Shown here: one piece after another, positions 23,791 through 35,322 of the stretch
Numbering within the stretch: the stretch's first letter is position 1
Layout of the letters: each line of letters opens with the position of its first letter
Made by a program: the position numbers and the translations under genes
Notes under the pieces: model-generated
The model's input: only the letters and a program-made list of their open reading frames with translations
What the model was told of the DNA's origin: nothing
Database searches by the model: none
Source: Leptasterias polaris
Lineage: Eukaryota > Echinodermata > Asteroidea > Forcipulatida > Asteriidae
Direction: 5' to 3'
Assembly (NCBI GenBank): GCA_037783415.1
Contig: JAZGTN010000051.1
Location: forward strand, 620,001 to 684,000
DNA length: 64,000 nt

Positions 23791-25835
23791 TAATGTTTTC
23801 GGTTTAACATATTCAATGTTTGTTTACCTGTCCCTTTAGGGGGGCTCGAAGACGACAACGTTCTGCTGACTACCTGGTATGGACCTATACGAGGAAACAG
23901 CTGACTTGTGAGGGCGTTGAGGTAGGCGGTACCAGCTGGTGAACAGCTCCTGTCTTTTAGCCGAGCACCAAGAGACAGTGGTAGGAGTTCGTCCCTGTTT
24001 TGGTAAAAGGGTGTAAGTAGATTTTGAGATAAAGGTATTTTCCCCGCAAAGTGAGGGCGCCATTTTCGATTGTGAAACTCTCAAAGTCAGGCAATACTTC
24101 GTTTCAGAGATATACACTCTGTATGTCAGCCTCAAAATTAACACTTTGTAACTTTTTATTTTTAAAGCTACAAACATGGTAAACAGGTGTATCTCTCTGA
24201 CATGGGCCTACACCGTTTTAGCGAAATTAATTAGTCAACATCAAAAAGTTTTTCAGTATACGACTGTTATTAATTGGACGAGTGACAATTTTCTGTGTTA
24301 ATATCTTAAGCAGTTATTATGTTGGTCAAATGATGTTTCTTTGAATGAATAGTCACAGTTTCCTCAATAAAAAATAATTCAAACCCATTTCAGTGATAAA
24401 ATACGTCAAAGAACACACACACAAATTCAATGGAGATCTATGGATTGTCTGGTACTGATCTGGATGCACATTAGAGGTAACCAGAGGACCAAGGTATGGA
24501 CACATTGCTGTATCCAACCATCGGCCACCTTTCAATTAAAACTCTTAAAGACTCTGCTAGTGTGACGTCTAATTCCTCAAATATCCTCTTCTCCTTGGTC
24601 ACTCCATCAGCGACAAAACTAGGGTAAATTTAGGGGGCACAAGGAATGCACCGGTTTGTTAAACAGACATTTTACTGTCGTATTTTTAATCTGGGGGGGG
24701 GGGGGGGGCGGGGGGCAAGCCCTCCTTCCCTAAGTCCCCCCCGACTTAGATATGCCATTATCCACACCAATTTTGTTTTAATTGAATACGATTAGACTGC
24801 CTGACCCCGAAATAACTTGCCCGCTTGTGAGATAAAAAACAAGTTAATAAACATTTGACTTTGTTGAAAAACTAAACAAAACAAATTATTGTTGATATTT
24901 CTAACAATCAAATAAGATGTGAATATTGACAAAAAATAAAGGTGGTCGGAAACCCCAAGTTTGTCTATACTATGGAGTAAAGACAATGAGAAAAATAAAG
25001 AAGAATGCGAAAGGTAAGCGAAGATCTAACCCGTTCTTTTGCAGAGTCCCTCCCCTTTTGTAACCCCAACTCACACGAAAAGATGTTCTACACACTTGCA
25101 GATGTTGTCCCTAACATCTGTCTTGGGCATTTTCTTGAAATGCATATTGGTCGAAGCCAATGATGCTTTTTAGAAGACTAGTCCATCAGGAAATTTCCGT
25201 CTTGTTGAAACTTCAAGTCGCCAGTGTCATGTTCGGATTAATTGTCATGATTATAATTCCAGCAATGGATAGGTACCAAATACCACTTCAACTCGGTTTC
25301 TGTAATCCCTCTGATTAGATTATTTTTTTGGGTAAATAAGCACAAATAAATTATGGGTGGATTCCTCAATTTTCTCTTAGAACCCAATTTCTGCCGAGTG
25401 GGCTTGGTACTCTGGGAACAAAAACTCTGAAGTAATCTCACAAACTCTGCATTCTAAATATTCCTGTCCAATCTGCATTTAGCCACCTTTCTGCATTCCT
25501 TTGTTGATAAATTTTTGATTTAGGTGTATTCAATAAATAATGTAGACCAGCTAAAATAGTATTTATTCCTGATATCAGCATAACATCAAATTTTCAATAG
25601 ATAACTTTAAATTAGCAAGGCCCGTACATTTAAAAAAACGAAATGTTCAAAAAGCTGTAACTCTCACTCATTTGGCAGTTTAAAAATAGTAAGAAAATTT
25701 TTAAAATATGATTTACAAATAATTTAGAAGCAAACATGTTAAATGCATTTTTGCAAACTGCAAATCTATTTCAGTTGGAAATAATTTCCCCAAACCACTT
25801 ATTTTAATCGGTAGTGCTGTTAAAAACAACGTGAG
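23791..25835. other. gene-free interval
   Basis: No convincing gene. A 113-codon minus-strand frame (24177-23836) has no recognisable domain. A G-tract with a C-rich partner lies at 24693-24740. Confidence 0.35.
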
Positions 25836-26041
25836 TACACAGTAAAAACGCTGTTTAAAATAGCGCTGTTTAAAATGAGTTGTTTAAAACTTTAAACAAC
25901 GTTGCTCAGAAAAAATTCTTATTATTTAAACACGCGCTGTTTAAAACGCAATAGAGTGAATGAGTTATGTTTTAAACAACATTGTTTAAAATTACGTCAA
26001 GCGTCGTCACGTGATGTATTTCCCGCCGATTGTATCTCATG

Positions 26042-27347
26042 TCATGGCGGCGGACAACGAGTTCTGGAAATCCTGGCAGATTGGGGTTTTTACACATTTA
26101 GAGGTAAGTTATTCGACATTTGATGTCATAAATCTATTGTTTCAAGAAATCTTGACAAGAACTTTCCACTTTCGTTCTTCATTACGGGTTTGTTGTCCTT
26201 TAAACTAGAGTAAAAAATAAAGAAAAAATGTGGGCGAAAGTACAGGATCACTGTACTACTTACCACACCCCGCCTCCTGGGCTGAGCTTTTTATGGGGAT
26301 GAATGAAATATTACTGTTGTATACATGGGCCTACCACTGCCGTCGAAGTCATCTGCTTACCTAAAAATGTCAGCTTATAATTTACAGCTGCAAGAATCAA
26401 TTGTTGTATTATTGTATGAACAATCATTGCGCTTCAAATTCAAAGGGTCAAATGTTACAAAGTTTAGGGCTTGTGTGTACACAAACGTCCTGTGTGCATA
26501 CTTATCGACTGCAATGTCGAATACGTGTACATGTAGTCAAACCGACAGAAGCCGTTCAGCGAAGACTTGTTGTTTGTAGTTACTGTAGCTGTAGTTCAGA
26601 AGACGTGGAAGGCCTAGCCCTAAGAAATATATGCCTATTTTTAAGGTATTTATTATTTGATCTGATCATTCATCTTTCATGGCTTACATAACTTCATAAC
26701 TTTCATAAGACAGACTTGGAGAGTTTCTTGTTGTTATTTGTTTAACGTTCAGCCTACTTTATTTTGTTACTGGCAGGCTAGCCCCACTCACTGTGTAGAG
26801 ACTGGAATGCCTAGCTGCATTTGCACTTGCTGGGACAAGAAATCTGGAGAAATTCTCTCTTTTTGGAGCTGTTAAAGAATAAAGGTACACTGTTTTGATA
26901 CTTTATTTGTTTGGGCATTCTAATGTCCATATTTCTTGACATATGGAGTTTGACTCTATTACATATAGACATGAGTCAAACACATATTATATCCTAATTT
27001 TGTCAGATTTCTTCAACATGTTTTTTCACATTTTTCACTTTTGTTTGGGCACTGGCTTGGTGATCAGTCTTTTTTTCTTTGTCGTTTTCTTCCATTCTGT
27101 GCTTTTTAACATGTGTCTGCGCCTTTGATCATTTTGTATGTAAGGGGCGCAATATAAATTTTAGATATTATTATTATTATTATTATTTTTACAGGAGGGG
27201 ACTGATATGACATTACTTGAGAACTATCGACAAGACACAGTCATCACAACCTTACATCATGGCTGTATGATCGGCGCATCTTCCCCAGATGTTTGTTATC
27301 AGGAAAAGACAAAAGCAGCAACTTTATTAAGGTTAAAAAAAAATTAG
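26042..27347 (+). CDS. candidate two-exon small protein of unknown function
   Basis: Exon 1 starts at the ATG at 26042 in a good context (GTCATGGCG) and runs 20 codons (…EFWKSWQIGVFTHLE) to a consensus donor GAG|GTAAGT at 26101/26102. A phase-0 acceptor, a long T/A-rich tract ending TTTTTACAG at 27194, opens exon 2. Exon 2 reads EGTDMTLLENYRQDTVITT… and is open for 50 codons to TAG at 27345-27347, giving about 70 residues if it is terminal. A weak donor at AAG|GTTAAA near 27330 could lead to more exons, which I cannot place. A CACGTGA box sits about 35 bp before the ATG. No domain, signal peptide or membrane segment is visible, and I do not recognise the family. The splicing is inferred from sequence only. 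Confidence 0.4.
27060..27187 (+). mobile_element. non-LTR retrotransposon 3' tail, (TTA)n-ended fragment
   Basis: A TGTAAGGGGCGCAATATAAA-type 3' end followed by seven or more ATT units, a typical CR1/L2-style tail. It lies immediately before the candidate acceptor at 27194, so the fragment would supply the polypyrimidine tract of that intron. Confidence 0.5.
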
Positions 27348-28453
27348 TTCATGTTTCAAATAGTTGAGTGCAAAAAAAGCTTCACAAAAGAAATACAACA
27401 ATGTGGTAATAACTGTGAAACAGATGCCTTGGCTAGAAAAAGATGAAAAACCTTGGTCTATTCTCTATAGGCCTTATTATTCAAGATGATACTCTCTTTC
27501 AGCAATTATCACAATGAACACCTTTTTTAATATTAGGAAACTTGAGTGTTTTTAAGACCGAAGGACTGAATTTGTTTCTTAAAATGGAACTTTATCTGAA
27601 AAGGGAAATGTATCATTTTAAAGACATGATATTGAAATGCTTATAAAAATTACAATATGTGGTTGTGGAAAAAATAATTAATTTACAGACCCAAAGGTAA
27701 TGTACAGAAATTACAGTATGGAAATTGCGAACAAAAAATATTCACATATTTGTGGACCCAAAGTTTCTCGTTTGGAATTAGAGCTATTCAAGGCTGTAGT
27801 AGATGAACAAACTGCTGTTTGACACAGGTAAAAACCATGGTTTTAGCAGACATGAAGCTTAAAATGTAACAGTCGATAATTCCATAGAAAACGATTGGTT
27901 ATTGGCTGTCAAAAAGTTACTGCAACTATACATGATCACACATTATACATTATTTAGACCAATAGAACCACCACACAATGTCTCGTAAAACATTTGGATG
28001 TAAATAATTATTGTGAAAATAAATTTGCAGAGTTGCCAACTCAAGTACGTTTCTGTGTGACAATTGTTAAGTGTAATTTCGCCTTTTAAAATTACAATTT
28101 GTATGAAGTACTGCTAGTACGTACTAAACAACCTCATTTAAACAACCAAAGTTGTTTTAAACAACCTCCAGTTGTTTAAAGGGAGTTGTTTAAGAAAATG
28201 TTGAAAATTTTGAACAACTAGATGTTTAAACTCTAAACAACACAGGTTGTTTAAACAACCATCTTTAAACAACCCCAGTTGTTTAAAAGTAGTTGTTTAA
28301 AAGATTGTTTAAAATTTTGAACAACCTGATGTTTAAACTCTAAACAACCCTGGTTGTTCAACAGTTTGAACAACAGTTGTTCATGTGCCCTGGTTAAACA
28401 GCGGTTGTTTAAAATTTTAAACAAGTTGCTTAAATATTTTTAACTGTGTAGGG

Positions 28454-29800
28454 AAAGAAATAACAAAAAAGGAGGCGAAAAATAGGCAAAAAGAGGAAAG
28501 AAGGGTGAAAAGGAGAAACAAATGGTTTGTCTCCTCCTTCGGGAAGCAGGTTTGTATGAATGGTAAGATAGTGTTAGTGTTGGCCTATAAGAGAGTGTTG
28601 GCCTAGATTTAAGACTAACTATCCAGCCTTCTAGCAGGTTCAGAGGCAACATGTAAGGTTCAAGTCTGAGCTTGATCAGACGATGACGAGTCTTCCTTTG
28701 ATGTCCTAAATGCATGACATGAGGTCAGCAGGTGTCAATGAAAAAACAAAAGTACATGTGTAAGTGTTAAAGAAAAATAACCTTTTTACTCCACAGCTTC
28801 TAATAATCTTTATCTCCACCTGCAGCTTGTAAAATTGCTTTCGACAGAATTTGATAACCTGTTTTTGTTTTCCGCAGTCTGGTATCTTCAGACGATGCAG
28901 TATAATCTACTACTGCATCAGCAGAGCTAAACATTGAGCAGGTTCAAGGGCAATGTTTGTTGCAGAATAGGAGTGAGGATGGCAGGTCTCCCATTGATGT
29001 TTCTGATGCATGACTTGATGTTTTGAAGTCATTGAGGTCGGGTGTTTGCAGCAGGGGCGACATAGGTCAAGTATCTTGGGTATGATTGAAAGAAAATTAA
29101 CCTTTCTTTTATAGCTTCTAAAAGTTTCCTTCGTAGGCTTCAAACCCGTTTTGTTTTCCACAGTCTACAAACCCGTTGTTCCGATTCAGACATTGTGGCT
29201 GGCAATGCCCCGGTAACAACTCTGGGACACCGGAGATGATATTAGTTGGGAAAGGTATCATGTTCACCTCACTTCGGCGTGAGATGACGCCAAATGCTAA
29301 CCTAGTAAGAAGTTTTTTTCCTCCAGTTATTCAGGTTATGTTTTCTTCTGAACATGAAAAACTAGTCTAACCACTGGCATCTTCAGCCACGATGATCTAG
29401 CAGCAGGTTCAATGCAAAAGAGGCAGATCATGAGCAGACGACCAATTCTCTCTTTGATGTCTCTGATGTGTGATCCAAGGTCAGCGAGGTCAATGGGGTC
29501 AGGCGTTTGCAGCAAATGTTAAGTTACTGATATATCAACAGGTAAAGTATCTGGGTGAGTTTGATAGGGAAAAACCAATTCCCTTAGCAGCCTCTAACCT
29601 TCCCCATGCAGCTCCTAATAGGTTTTATTTTTCTTTTGTTTTCAATAGTCTATCTATACCTATTTTCCTAAAGCAGATGTTGTGGAAGGTGATTGTGCTT
29701 TGCTGACGACGCTGGAACATGCAGATGATGACAGTTTGGTAAAAGGTATCAAGGTAGTCTTATGGTAAGCTTGACTTGATGTGACCACTGGATGCTGCTG
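28454..29800. repeat. degenerate tandem repeat, three long units
   Basis: Three related units begin at GCAGGTTCA anchors at about 28635, 28938 and 29403. Each runs through a TTTGATGT…GATG(T)ATGA…GAGGTCA segment, then an AACCTTT…AGCTTCTA segment, and ends in a GTTTTC(C/A)(G/A)CAGTCT word that looks like a splice acceptor. No open frame is shared. They may be diverged duplicated exon-intron units or an old repeat. Confidence 0.5.
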
Positions 29801-30111
29801 AATGTTAACCTTTTCAGCTAATTTTCTGTAAAAGCATCAAGAAATTTACAGAAATTTTTAAATATATCAAAGGAATCTCCAAACTATTTGGTTATACCAT
29901 AGAGGTAGACTGTCCTCCATGGTTAAAACCAGCAGAAAATAATTGTTTATTCAGATTCCTTAACATTAATACTTAAACAACCAATCAACTCACAAGCAAA
30001 CATCTCAATTAAGAGTTGAAAGTGTTTTTTGTGATTTTGCCATCAGGAATAATGCCCCAAATTTTGAAACAATATTCAGCGCGTCTCGCAACATCAATTC
30101 AGAGTAATTAA
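29801..30111. other. gene-free interval before piggyBac insertion
   Basis: I see nothing recognisable. It ends with TTAA at 30108-30111, the insertion site. Confidence 0.5.
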
Positions 30112-30124
30112 CCCTTTCAGTACC
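30112..30124 (+). repeat. piggyBac left terminal repeat
   Basis: CCCTTTCAGTACC, directly after TTAA. It is the exact inverse of 35310-35322. Confidence 0.9.
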
Positions 30125-30399
30125 GCCGAGCCATAGCGGCTCAAAAAACATCCCACTTGGTGACCACTGAGGCATTATGGCACGTAATTTTTTCCACTGT
30201 AATTGACCATTGAGCCTGGCTGGCTCACAGGTGTATTGTAAGTTATAAAAATGTAAATAGCGCCCTCAATCGCCCCGTGCGTGCATCACCCCGGCAACAA
30301 GCTGCCCGCGTGTGCCCTGAAGCGTCGCAAGTTTTACAATTTAAGCGGGATCGTTAAGCGTCCCCCCAGCATTCTAGAGTAAGAGATCATTCTGACAAC

Positions 30400-32125
30400 A
30401 TGGCCGATGAAAATGAAGACATTTTTGCAGACAGTGGTTCAGAAATGTCATCTGACGAGGATTCGCCACTTGATGACTCGGAGACAGAAGACAGTGAGGA
30501 TACAGAGCCGAGGGCCTCGACATCAACAGCAACATTAACCTCTTCTAAGAAGGGTAAGAAGACCAAGAAGAAGCCGAATTTCAGGTGTGGATGGCGTGAA
30601 GCCAACTCTTACACACGGCGACCGCCTGTTAAATTTACAGCAAACACCGGGGCTACAGAAGACTTCAGTTCGTTCTCCCCCATACAAATCTTCAAACTGT
30701 ACTTTTGTGAAGCAGTGTGGCAGATTATGGTACTAGAGCTAGAGACTAATCGTTATGCTGAACAAATATTGGGAGCGGGGGCAGAAAATAAGCGTGCTTG
30801 GAGACCAACTAATGTACCTGAAATGATGGCATTCGTGGCCCTACTTCTTTGCATGGGAATCAACAAAAGGCCTCGTTACTCCATGCATTGGTCCAGGTCA
30901 GAAATTCTACGAAGTCCCCTGTACTCAGCAACCATGGCTCGTACCCGATTTACTGCAATCCTAAGATTTTTTCACCTCGCCAATAACAGAGATGTGGAGG
31001 GCGACTCTCCCCGTCACAAACTTGCTAAATTACGCCCACTGTTAAACATTGTACTACCATTATTCCTCAGGGTGTACCAGCCGGGACGAAGCCTTTCACC
31101 GGACGAGACGATGGTCAAATTCAAAGGACGACTGAGCTTCAAGCAGTACATGCCAAGAAAAGCCGCAAAATGGGGATTGAAATCTTTCTCATTGAACGAA
31201 TCCGACACAGGGTACACATGTGCCTGGGAGTTGTTCACAGGATCGCAGCCCAGGTCCCCACAAGGACAGTCCTCTGTAAGTTATCCTGAGACAAACCATC
31301 CATCCGAAATAGGGGCACCAGGCAACGTAGTATTGAACCTTTTGCAGGGACTCGAAAATAAAGGACATTGCATCTACATGGACAATTGGTTTAGTAGCCC
31401 GGCTCTGTTCTCCAAGTTGTCTGAGCTAGGATTCGGAGCTTGTGGAACTGTGCGCTATACCCACCCTAGGGATACCCGACGTAGCAAACCCCAAAAAATT
31501 TCCTATGAAAAGCGGTGCAGATCCCAAATTTTATCAGAAAGCAGGCCAACTATGCGTTATGTGGCAGGACACAAAACGTGTCACTCTCCTCTCAAACTAT
31601 GGCGATTGCAGTGTCACTAGTAAAAAGATTCGCAGCCGGAAAACTTCAACAGGACTTCGTCATATCCAAAAACCGTGCATAGTCGAGGATTACAATAAAT
31701 ACATGGGGGGCACGGATCTGGCAGGACAATTATGCACGTACTATACTCATACCCACAAAACACTCAAATGGTGGAAACGTGTATTTATGACAATCCTAGA
31801 CATATGTTTGCTTAATGCTAATGTCGTATACAACAGCATCCATACAAACAAGAGCTTGTCTACTTTGGATTTTCGGGTCAAGGTGATAGAGGCACTTATT
31901 TCAAGCTTGGAGTACAACCCAGTTGACCATGCCAGTCAAGTGTCAAGTGCTTCAAACGCCCTTTCAACTCAGCACTTTCCTGGTCCGAATGTTGGCGGGA
32001 AGAAACGTGACTGTGTTGTATGCAGTTCGGCCTCTAATCGGAAACAAACTCGCATGATTTGTAAGCAGTGTATCAAGCCAATGTGTGTTATACCATGCTT
32101 TGAGAATTTCCACACCAAGCGATAA
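30400..32125 (+). pseudogene. piggyBac transposase, single frameshift
   Basis: The ATG at 30400 begins an acidic Ser/Asp/Glu-rich N-terminus, then KKGKKTKKKP, then the DDE transposase core. Catalytic residues are visible: Asp 235 in SPDETMVKFKGRLSFKQYMP, Asp 328 in YMDNWFSSPALF, and the third Asp (codon at 31715) in NKYMGGTDLAGQ. A Cys-rich zinc-binding tail (about 31996-32123) follows: CVVC, CKQC, C…C…FH. The reading frame changes just after GACGTVR, at about 31452-31465, so the first frame runs out at 31620 and the remainder (31442-32125) is in the next frame. Apart from this it is full length (about 575 codons), with no other stop, suggesting recent inactivation or a sequence error. The enzyme cuts and pastes at TTAA. 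Confidence 0.92.
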
Positions 32126-33310
32126 ATTAGGTCAACAATTAAACAATAAAGTTAATTATGTAAACAATGTGTAAAGCTGTTATACCATGATTGGAGAATT
32201 TCCACACCAAGCGAATAATTTTCAATACTTTCTGAAACCCCCCCCCCCCCGCTACAATGTTGAATCCCACAATCGCATGCCTGCCAACAATCAACATTGA
32301 GGCCGAGGGGGGGGGGGGGGGAATGGTACTTAGAAAATACAAGTATAGCACTTTGGCAAAATTTAATGTTAGTTCCTTCTTTACATATTGGTTCATGATA
32401 GGTGTAAATTTGATTTGAGGAGTAATTTTTTTTCAGTTCATATTGTGCTTAAGCAAACTTCTCTTGTTTATTTTAGGCAATATTGCATGTTGAATCCTAT
32501 GAGCGCTAATCCATGTTTCCTACATTGATGCGGGTGGGGGTGGGGGGAGGGGGTAGGATGGTGGTTCTAAAGTACAAGTAGAGGCGGGGGGGGGGGGTAA
32601 TGGTAATTAGAAAGTACAAGTATAGCACTTTGCCAATATTTAATGTGAGTTCCTTCTTTGTAATTAAATGTGGTAACTAAGAATAGTTTGCATTTTAGCC
32701 TTAATTTTGTTCCAGGTCATATTGTGCGTAATCAAAACTCTCTTGTTTTTATTGAATGTGCAATCCTATGAGCGGGTTTGGGGGGGGGGGGGGTGCTTCA
32801 AAAGGAAATTATTAATACATTATGTTTATTTTAGGTTTCAGAAACCAATTTTCAAATAATCAAAATGGCCGACTTAAGCAACTGTACCACATTGTTTGTA
32901 TATGGTCTCATTGGGTTCCTGCATCCTGAAAACCTGGCAATATTTTATGTTACGGGCAAAAACCAAATTGATTGGCGGCCATTTTGATTATGAAAATGGC
33001 CGCCTTAACCAACTGATCCAATAATTTAATTATGTGTCTTGTTGGGTTCCTTGATCCTGAAAACATTCAAGTTTCCAACATTGATGCGGGGGGGGGGGGG
33101 GAGGTTGGTACTTAGAAAATACAAGTATAGCACTTTGGAAATATTTTATGTTAGTTCCTTCTTTACATATTGGTTCATGATAGGTAAAAAAATTATTTGA
33201 GGAGTTATTTTGTTCCAGTAACGTTCATATTGTGCTTAATCAAACTTCTCTTGTTTACTTTAGGCAATATTGAATGTATAATACCGGTGAATCCTATGAG
33301 CGCTAATCCA
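32126..33310. repeat. piggyBac 3' region: repeated G-tract modules
   Basis: At least four modules each have a run of 10-18 G (or C), an (A)CAAGTATAGCACTTTGG word, a TTAGTTCCTTCTTT word, a CATATTGTGC(G/T)TAATCAAA word and often AAAATGGCCGCCTTAA. The same modules fill 160-1450 of copy 1. There is no coding potential. Confidence 0.8.
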
Positions 33311-33799
33311 ATTGACACCATAGATCATCAGATTCTCATACATAGGTTGCGCAATAGGTTCGGTATTGAGGGTTCCGCTTTTGAGTGGTTTTCGTCTTAT
33401 CTGCGTGATAGGACTCAGCGTATTAGAATCGGATCGATGGTGTCAGAGGCAGTACCATTGGAATATGGGGTCCCCCAAGGCTCTGTCCTTGGGCCAGTTT
33501 TGTTTAGTCTTTACACTACTCCAATAGCCGATATTATTAATAATCATGCCCTGGAATACATGATGTACGCTGATGACATCCAACTGTACATCGCGTGTGG
33601 TCGTGACGGGGCGCCATTGGGTCAGATAGAAGATTGTATTGAAGACATTCGTCTTTGGATGCGAGACAACAAGCTTGTACTGAATGAAGGAAAGACTGAA
33701 GTGATTAAGTTTTCATCGAAGTTTTCATCGACGTTCAAGGTCAAAGGGCAGAATTCAACTTTATCAACCAGTAGAAAGAGTTGCCAGTTTTTATGCTAA
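33311..33799 (+). pseudogene. reverse transcriptase fragment (YADD)
   Basis: This in-frame stretch of about 160 codons covers RT motifs around GVPQGSVLGP and YADD, ending at TAA 33797-33799 just after the internal deletion junction. It lacks the upstream palm, the endonuclease and the thumb, so it cannot be functional. Confidence 0.8.
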
Positions 33800-34064
33800 C
33801 CGTGCCTTTTCATTTTGTGCACCACGCCTGTGGAATAGATTACCAATATCAGTGTACCAATCTGAATCATACGAGGGTTTTAAAAAGCGTCTTAAAACCT
33901 TCCTTTTTAATGAATATTTTAATTGACTTTTTAATGTTCGAACTGATTGTGTTATTTTGTATTTATTATCATTTGTATTTGTTTTTCAATGTTGTACCGC
34001 GCTTTGAGATATTTTATATGTAAAGCGTGTGTTAAATAAACTATATTATTATTATTATTATTAT
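33311..34064 (+). mobile_element. nested, doubly truncated non-LTR retrotransposon
   Basis: It begins abruptly inside a reverse transcriptase (DTIDHQIL, normally preceded by the Asp-containing motif A). It keeps EYGVPQGSVLGPVLF and the active site MYADD (about 33570), then loses the thumb region. It resumes in another frame with the C-terminal signature AFSFCAPRLWN…FKKRLKTFLFNEYF, AATAAA at 34035 and an (ATT)n tail to 34064. It is a CR1/L2-style element with both a 5' truncation and an internal deletion. The junction sequence GCGCTAATCCA is also found at about 32503, supporting insertion into a repeat module. Confidence 0.8.
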
Positions 34065-34552
34065 GATTGTTTGAAAGTACAAGTATATATAGCACTTTGG
34101 CTATATATAATGTTATTTAATGCGAGTTCCTTCTTTGTCATTAAATGTGGTAACAAATAATTGTTTGGATTAAAACCTTCTGTTTATTTTTGGTTTCATA
34201 AACCAATGTTATAATAATCAAAATGGCCGCCTTTTAAAAGCAACTGAACCACCTTTTTGTATTTGCTCTCATTGGGTTCCTTCATCCTGAAAACATGGCA
34301 ATTTTAATTTTTATCTGTGAGGCTCGTAGACGGAGATACGGGCCAAAACCGAATTGATTGGCGGACATTTTGAAATGGGCAATATTTAATTTTATTTTAT
34401 GTCAGTTCCTTCTATGTCATTAAATGTTTAAAAAATAATAGTTTTGATTTTAGCAGTAATTTATTTCAAAGTCATATTGTGCGTAATCCAAACTCTCTTG
34501 TTTATATTTAATGTCCAATCCTAGGAGCGGGTGGGGGGGGGGGGGGGGGTAC

Positions 34553-34976
34553 TTCAAAAGAAATTTATTCAAACCTTCTGTTTATTTGAGGATTCATAAT
34601 TTGCCAAAAATCGAAATGGCCGCCTTAACCAATTGATCAACTAAATACACAATTGAGTAGTTTAAATGTGAAAGCTAAACATTTGTCAAGTAGCTGTTCA
34701 TACCAATCCGCATGAAAATTATTTCTGAAACGTTAAATAAACATAAGGTTTTAAGAATTTACTTTCGAAACACCATCCTCCCCCCCCCCAACCCGCCACA
34801 AAATTCAAAAATTTGGTTGAGCCTCACAGATACTGGGGGTTGGTGTCTATACCCATATTTTCAGGATGAAATAGTTGATCAATTGGTTAAGGCGGCCATT
34901 TCGATTTTTGGCAAATTATGAATCCTCAAATAAACAGAAGGTTTGAATAAATTTCTCTTGAAGCACCCCCCCCCCC
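34553..34976. repeat. ~95-105 bp inverted repeat with ~220-bp inverted spacer inside piggyBac copy 2
   Basis: The arm at 34553-34648 (…AAATTTATTCAAACCTTCTG…AATGGCCGCCTTAACC…) is inverted almost perfectly at 34870-34976. The spacer between them is the reverse complement of 1415-1592 in copy 1, so this part of the element was duplicated and flipped in copy 2. Confidence 0.85.
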
Positions 34977-35309
34977 CAACCCGCCACAACATTCAAAAAT
35001 TTGGTTGAGCCTCACAGATAATGGGGGTTGGTGACTATACCCATGTTTTCAGGATGAAATAGTGGTCATAATACCATACCTCAAATATATGTTAAAGGCA
35101 ATGATTTAGTCAAAGGCAATATGCCAAAGGAAACAGTAATTTAATTGCTTGCTTGTACAACTTGCATTATGTTACAAGGACCTAGGCTAACCCCAATCTG
35201 CCTTGTGAGGGCGCTGTAACCTCAAACTTTCCTAAATAGTGTTGGTCACCAGGTAGCCATGTCAAGGACATTTCTCTGGTCACCATTGCATTAGTAGCAA
35301 ATATGTCTT

Positions 35310-35322
35310 GGTACTGAAAGGG
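35310..35322 (-). repeat. piggyBac right terminal repeat
   Basis: GGTACTGAAAGGG, followed by TTAT instead of TTAA. The same repeat plus TTAT ends copy 1 at 1834-1850. Confidence 0.9.

Larger units (their letters stand above)
25836..28453. mobile_element. foldback element bounded by CACAGTTAAAAA ends and GTTTAAAC arrays
   Basis: The left end TACACAGTAAAAAC and, inverted, the right end TACACAGTTAAAAATA suggest short terminal repeats with a TA duplication. Inside each lies an array of GTTGTTTAAAACAAC-type palindromic words (about 25836-25990 and 28125-28445). The middle 2.1 kb is not repetitive and holds an exon-like pair. It could be one large non-autonomous element, or two elements flanking a host gene. 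Confidence 0.5.
30112..35322 (+). mobile_element. complete piggyBac-type transposon (copy 2), with nested insertions
   Basis: The terminal inverted repeats CCCTTTCAGTACC (30112-30124) and GGTACTGAAAGGG (35310-35322) bound 5.2 kb. TGGTGACCA words lie just inside both ends, a likely transposase-binding subterminal motif. The left flank is TTAA, the right flank TTAT. Inside are one transposase gene, a long G-tract-rich 3' region, a nested non-LTR fragment (33311-34064) and an inverted duplication (34553-34976). The 3' region matches copy 1 at 142-1846. Confidence 0.9.

Noticed and set aside
30387..30605. Minus-strand frame of 72 codons at the piggyBac start
   Set aside because: It is the complement of the acidic low-complexity N-terminus of the transposase.
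31442..32125. Separate second gene downstream of the piggyBac transposase
   Set aside because: It is the C-terminal third of the same transposase (third catalytic Asp and Cys-rich tail) after a frameshift. Its first Met lies inside the overlap.
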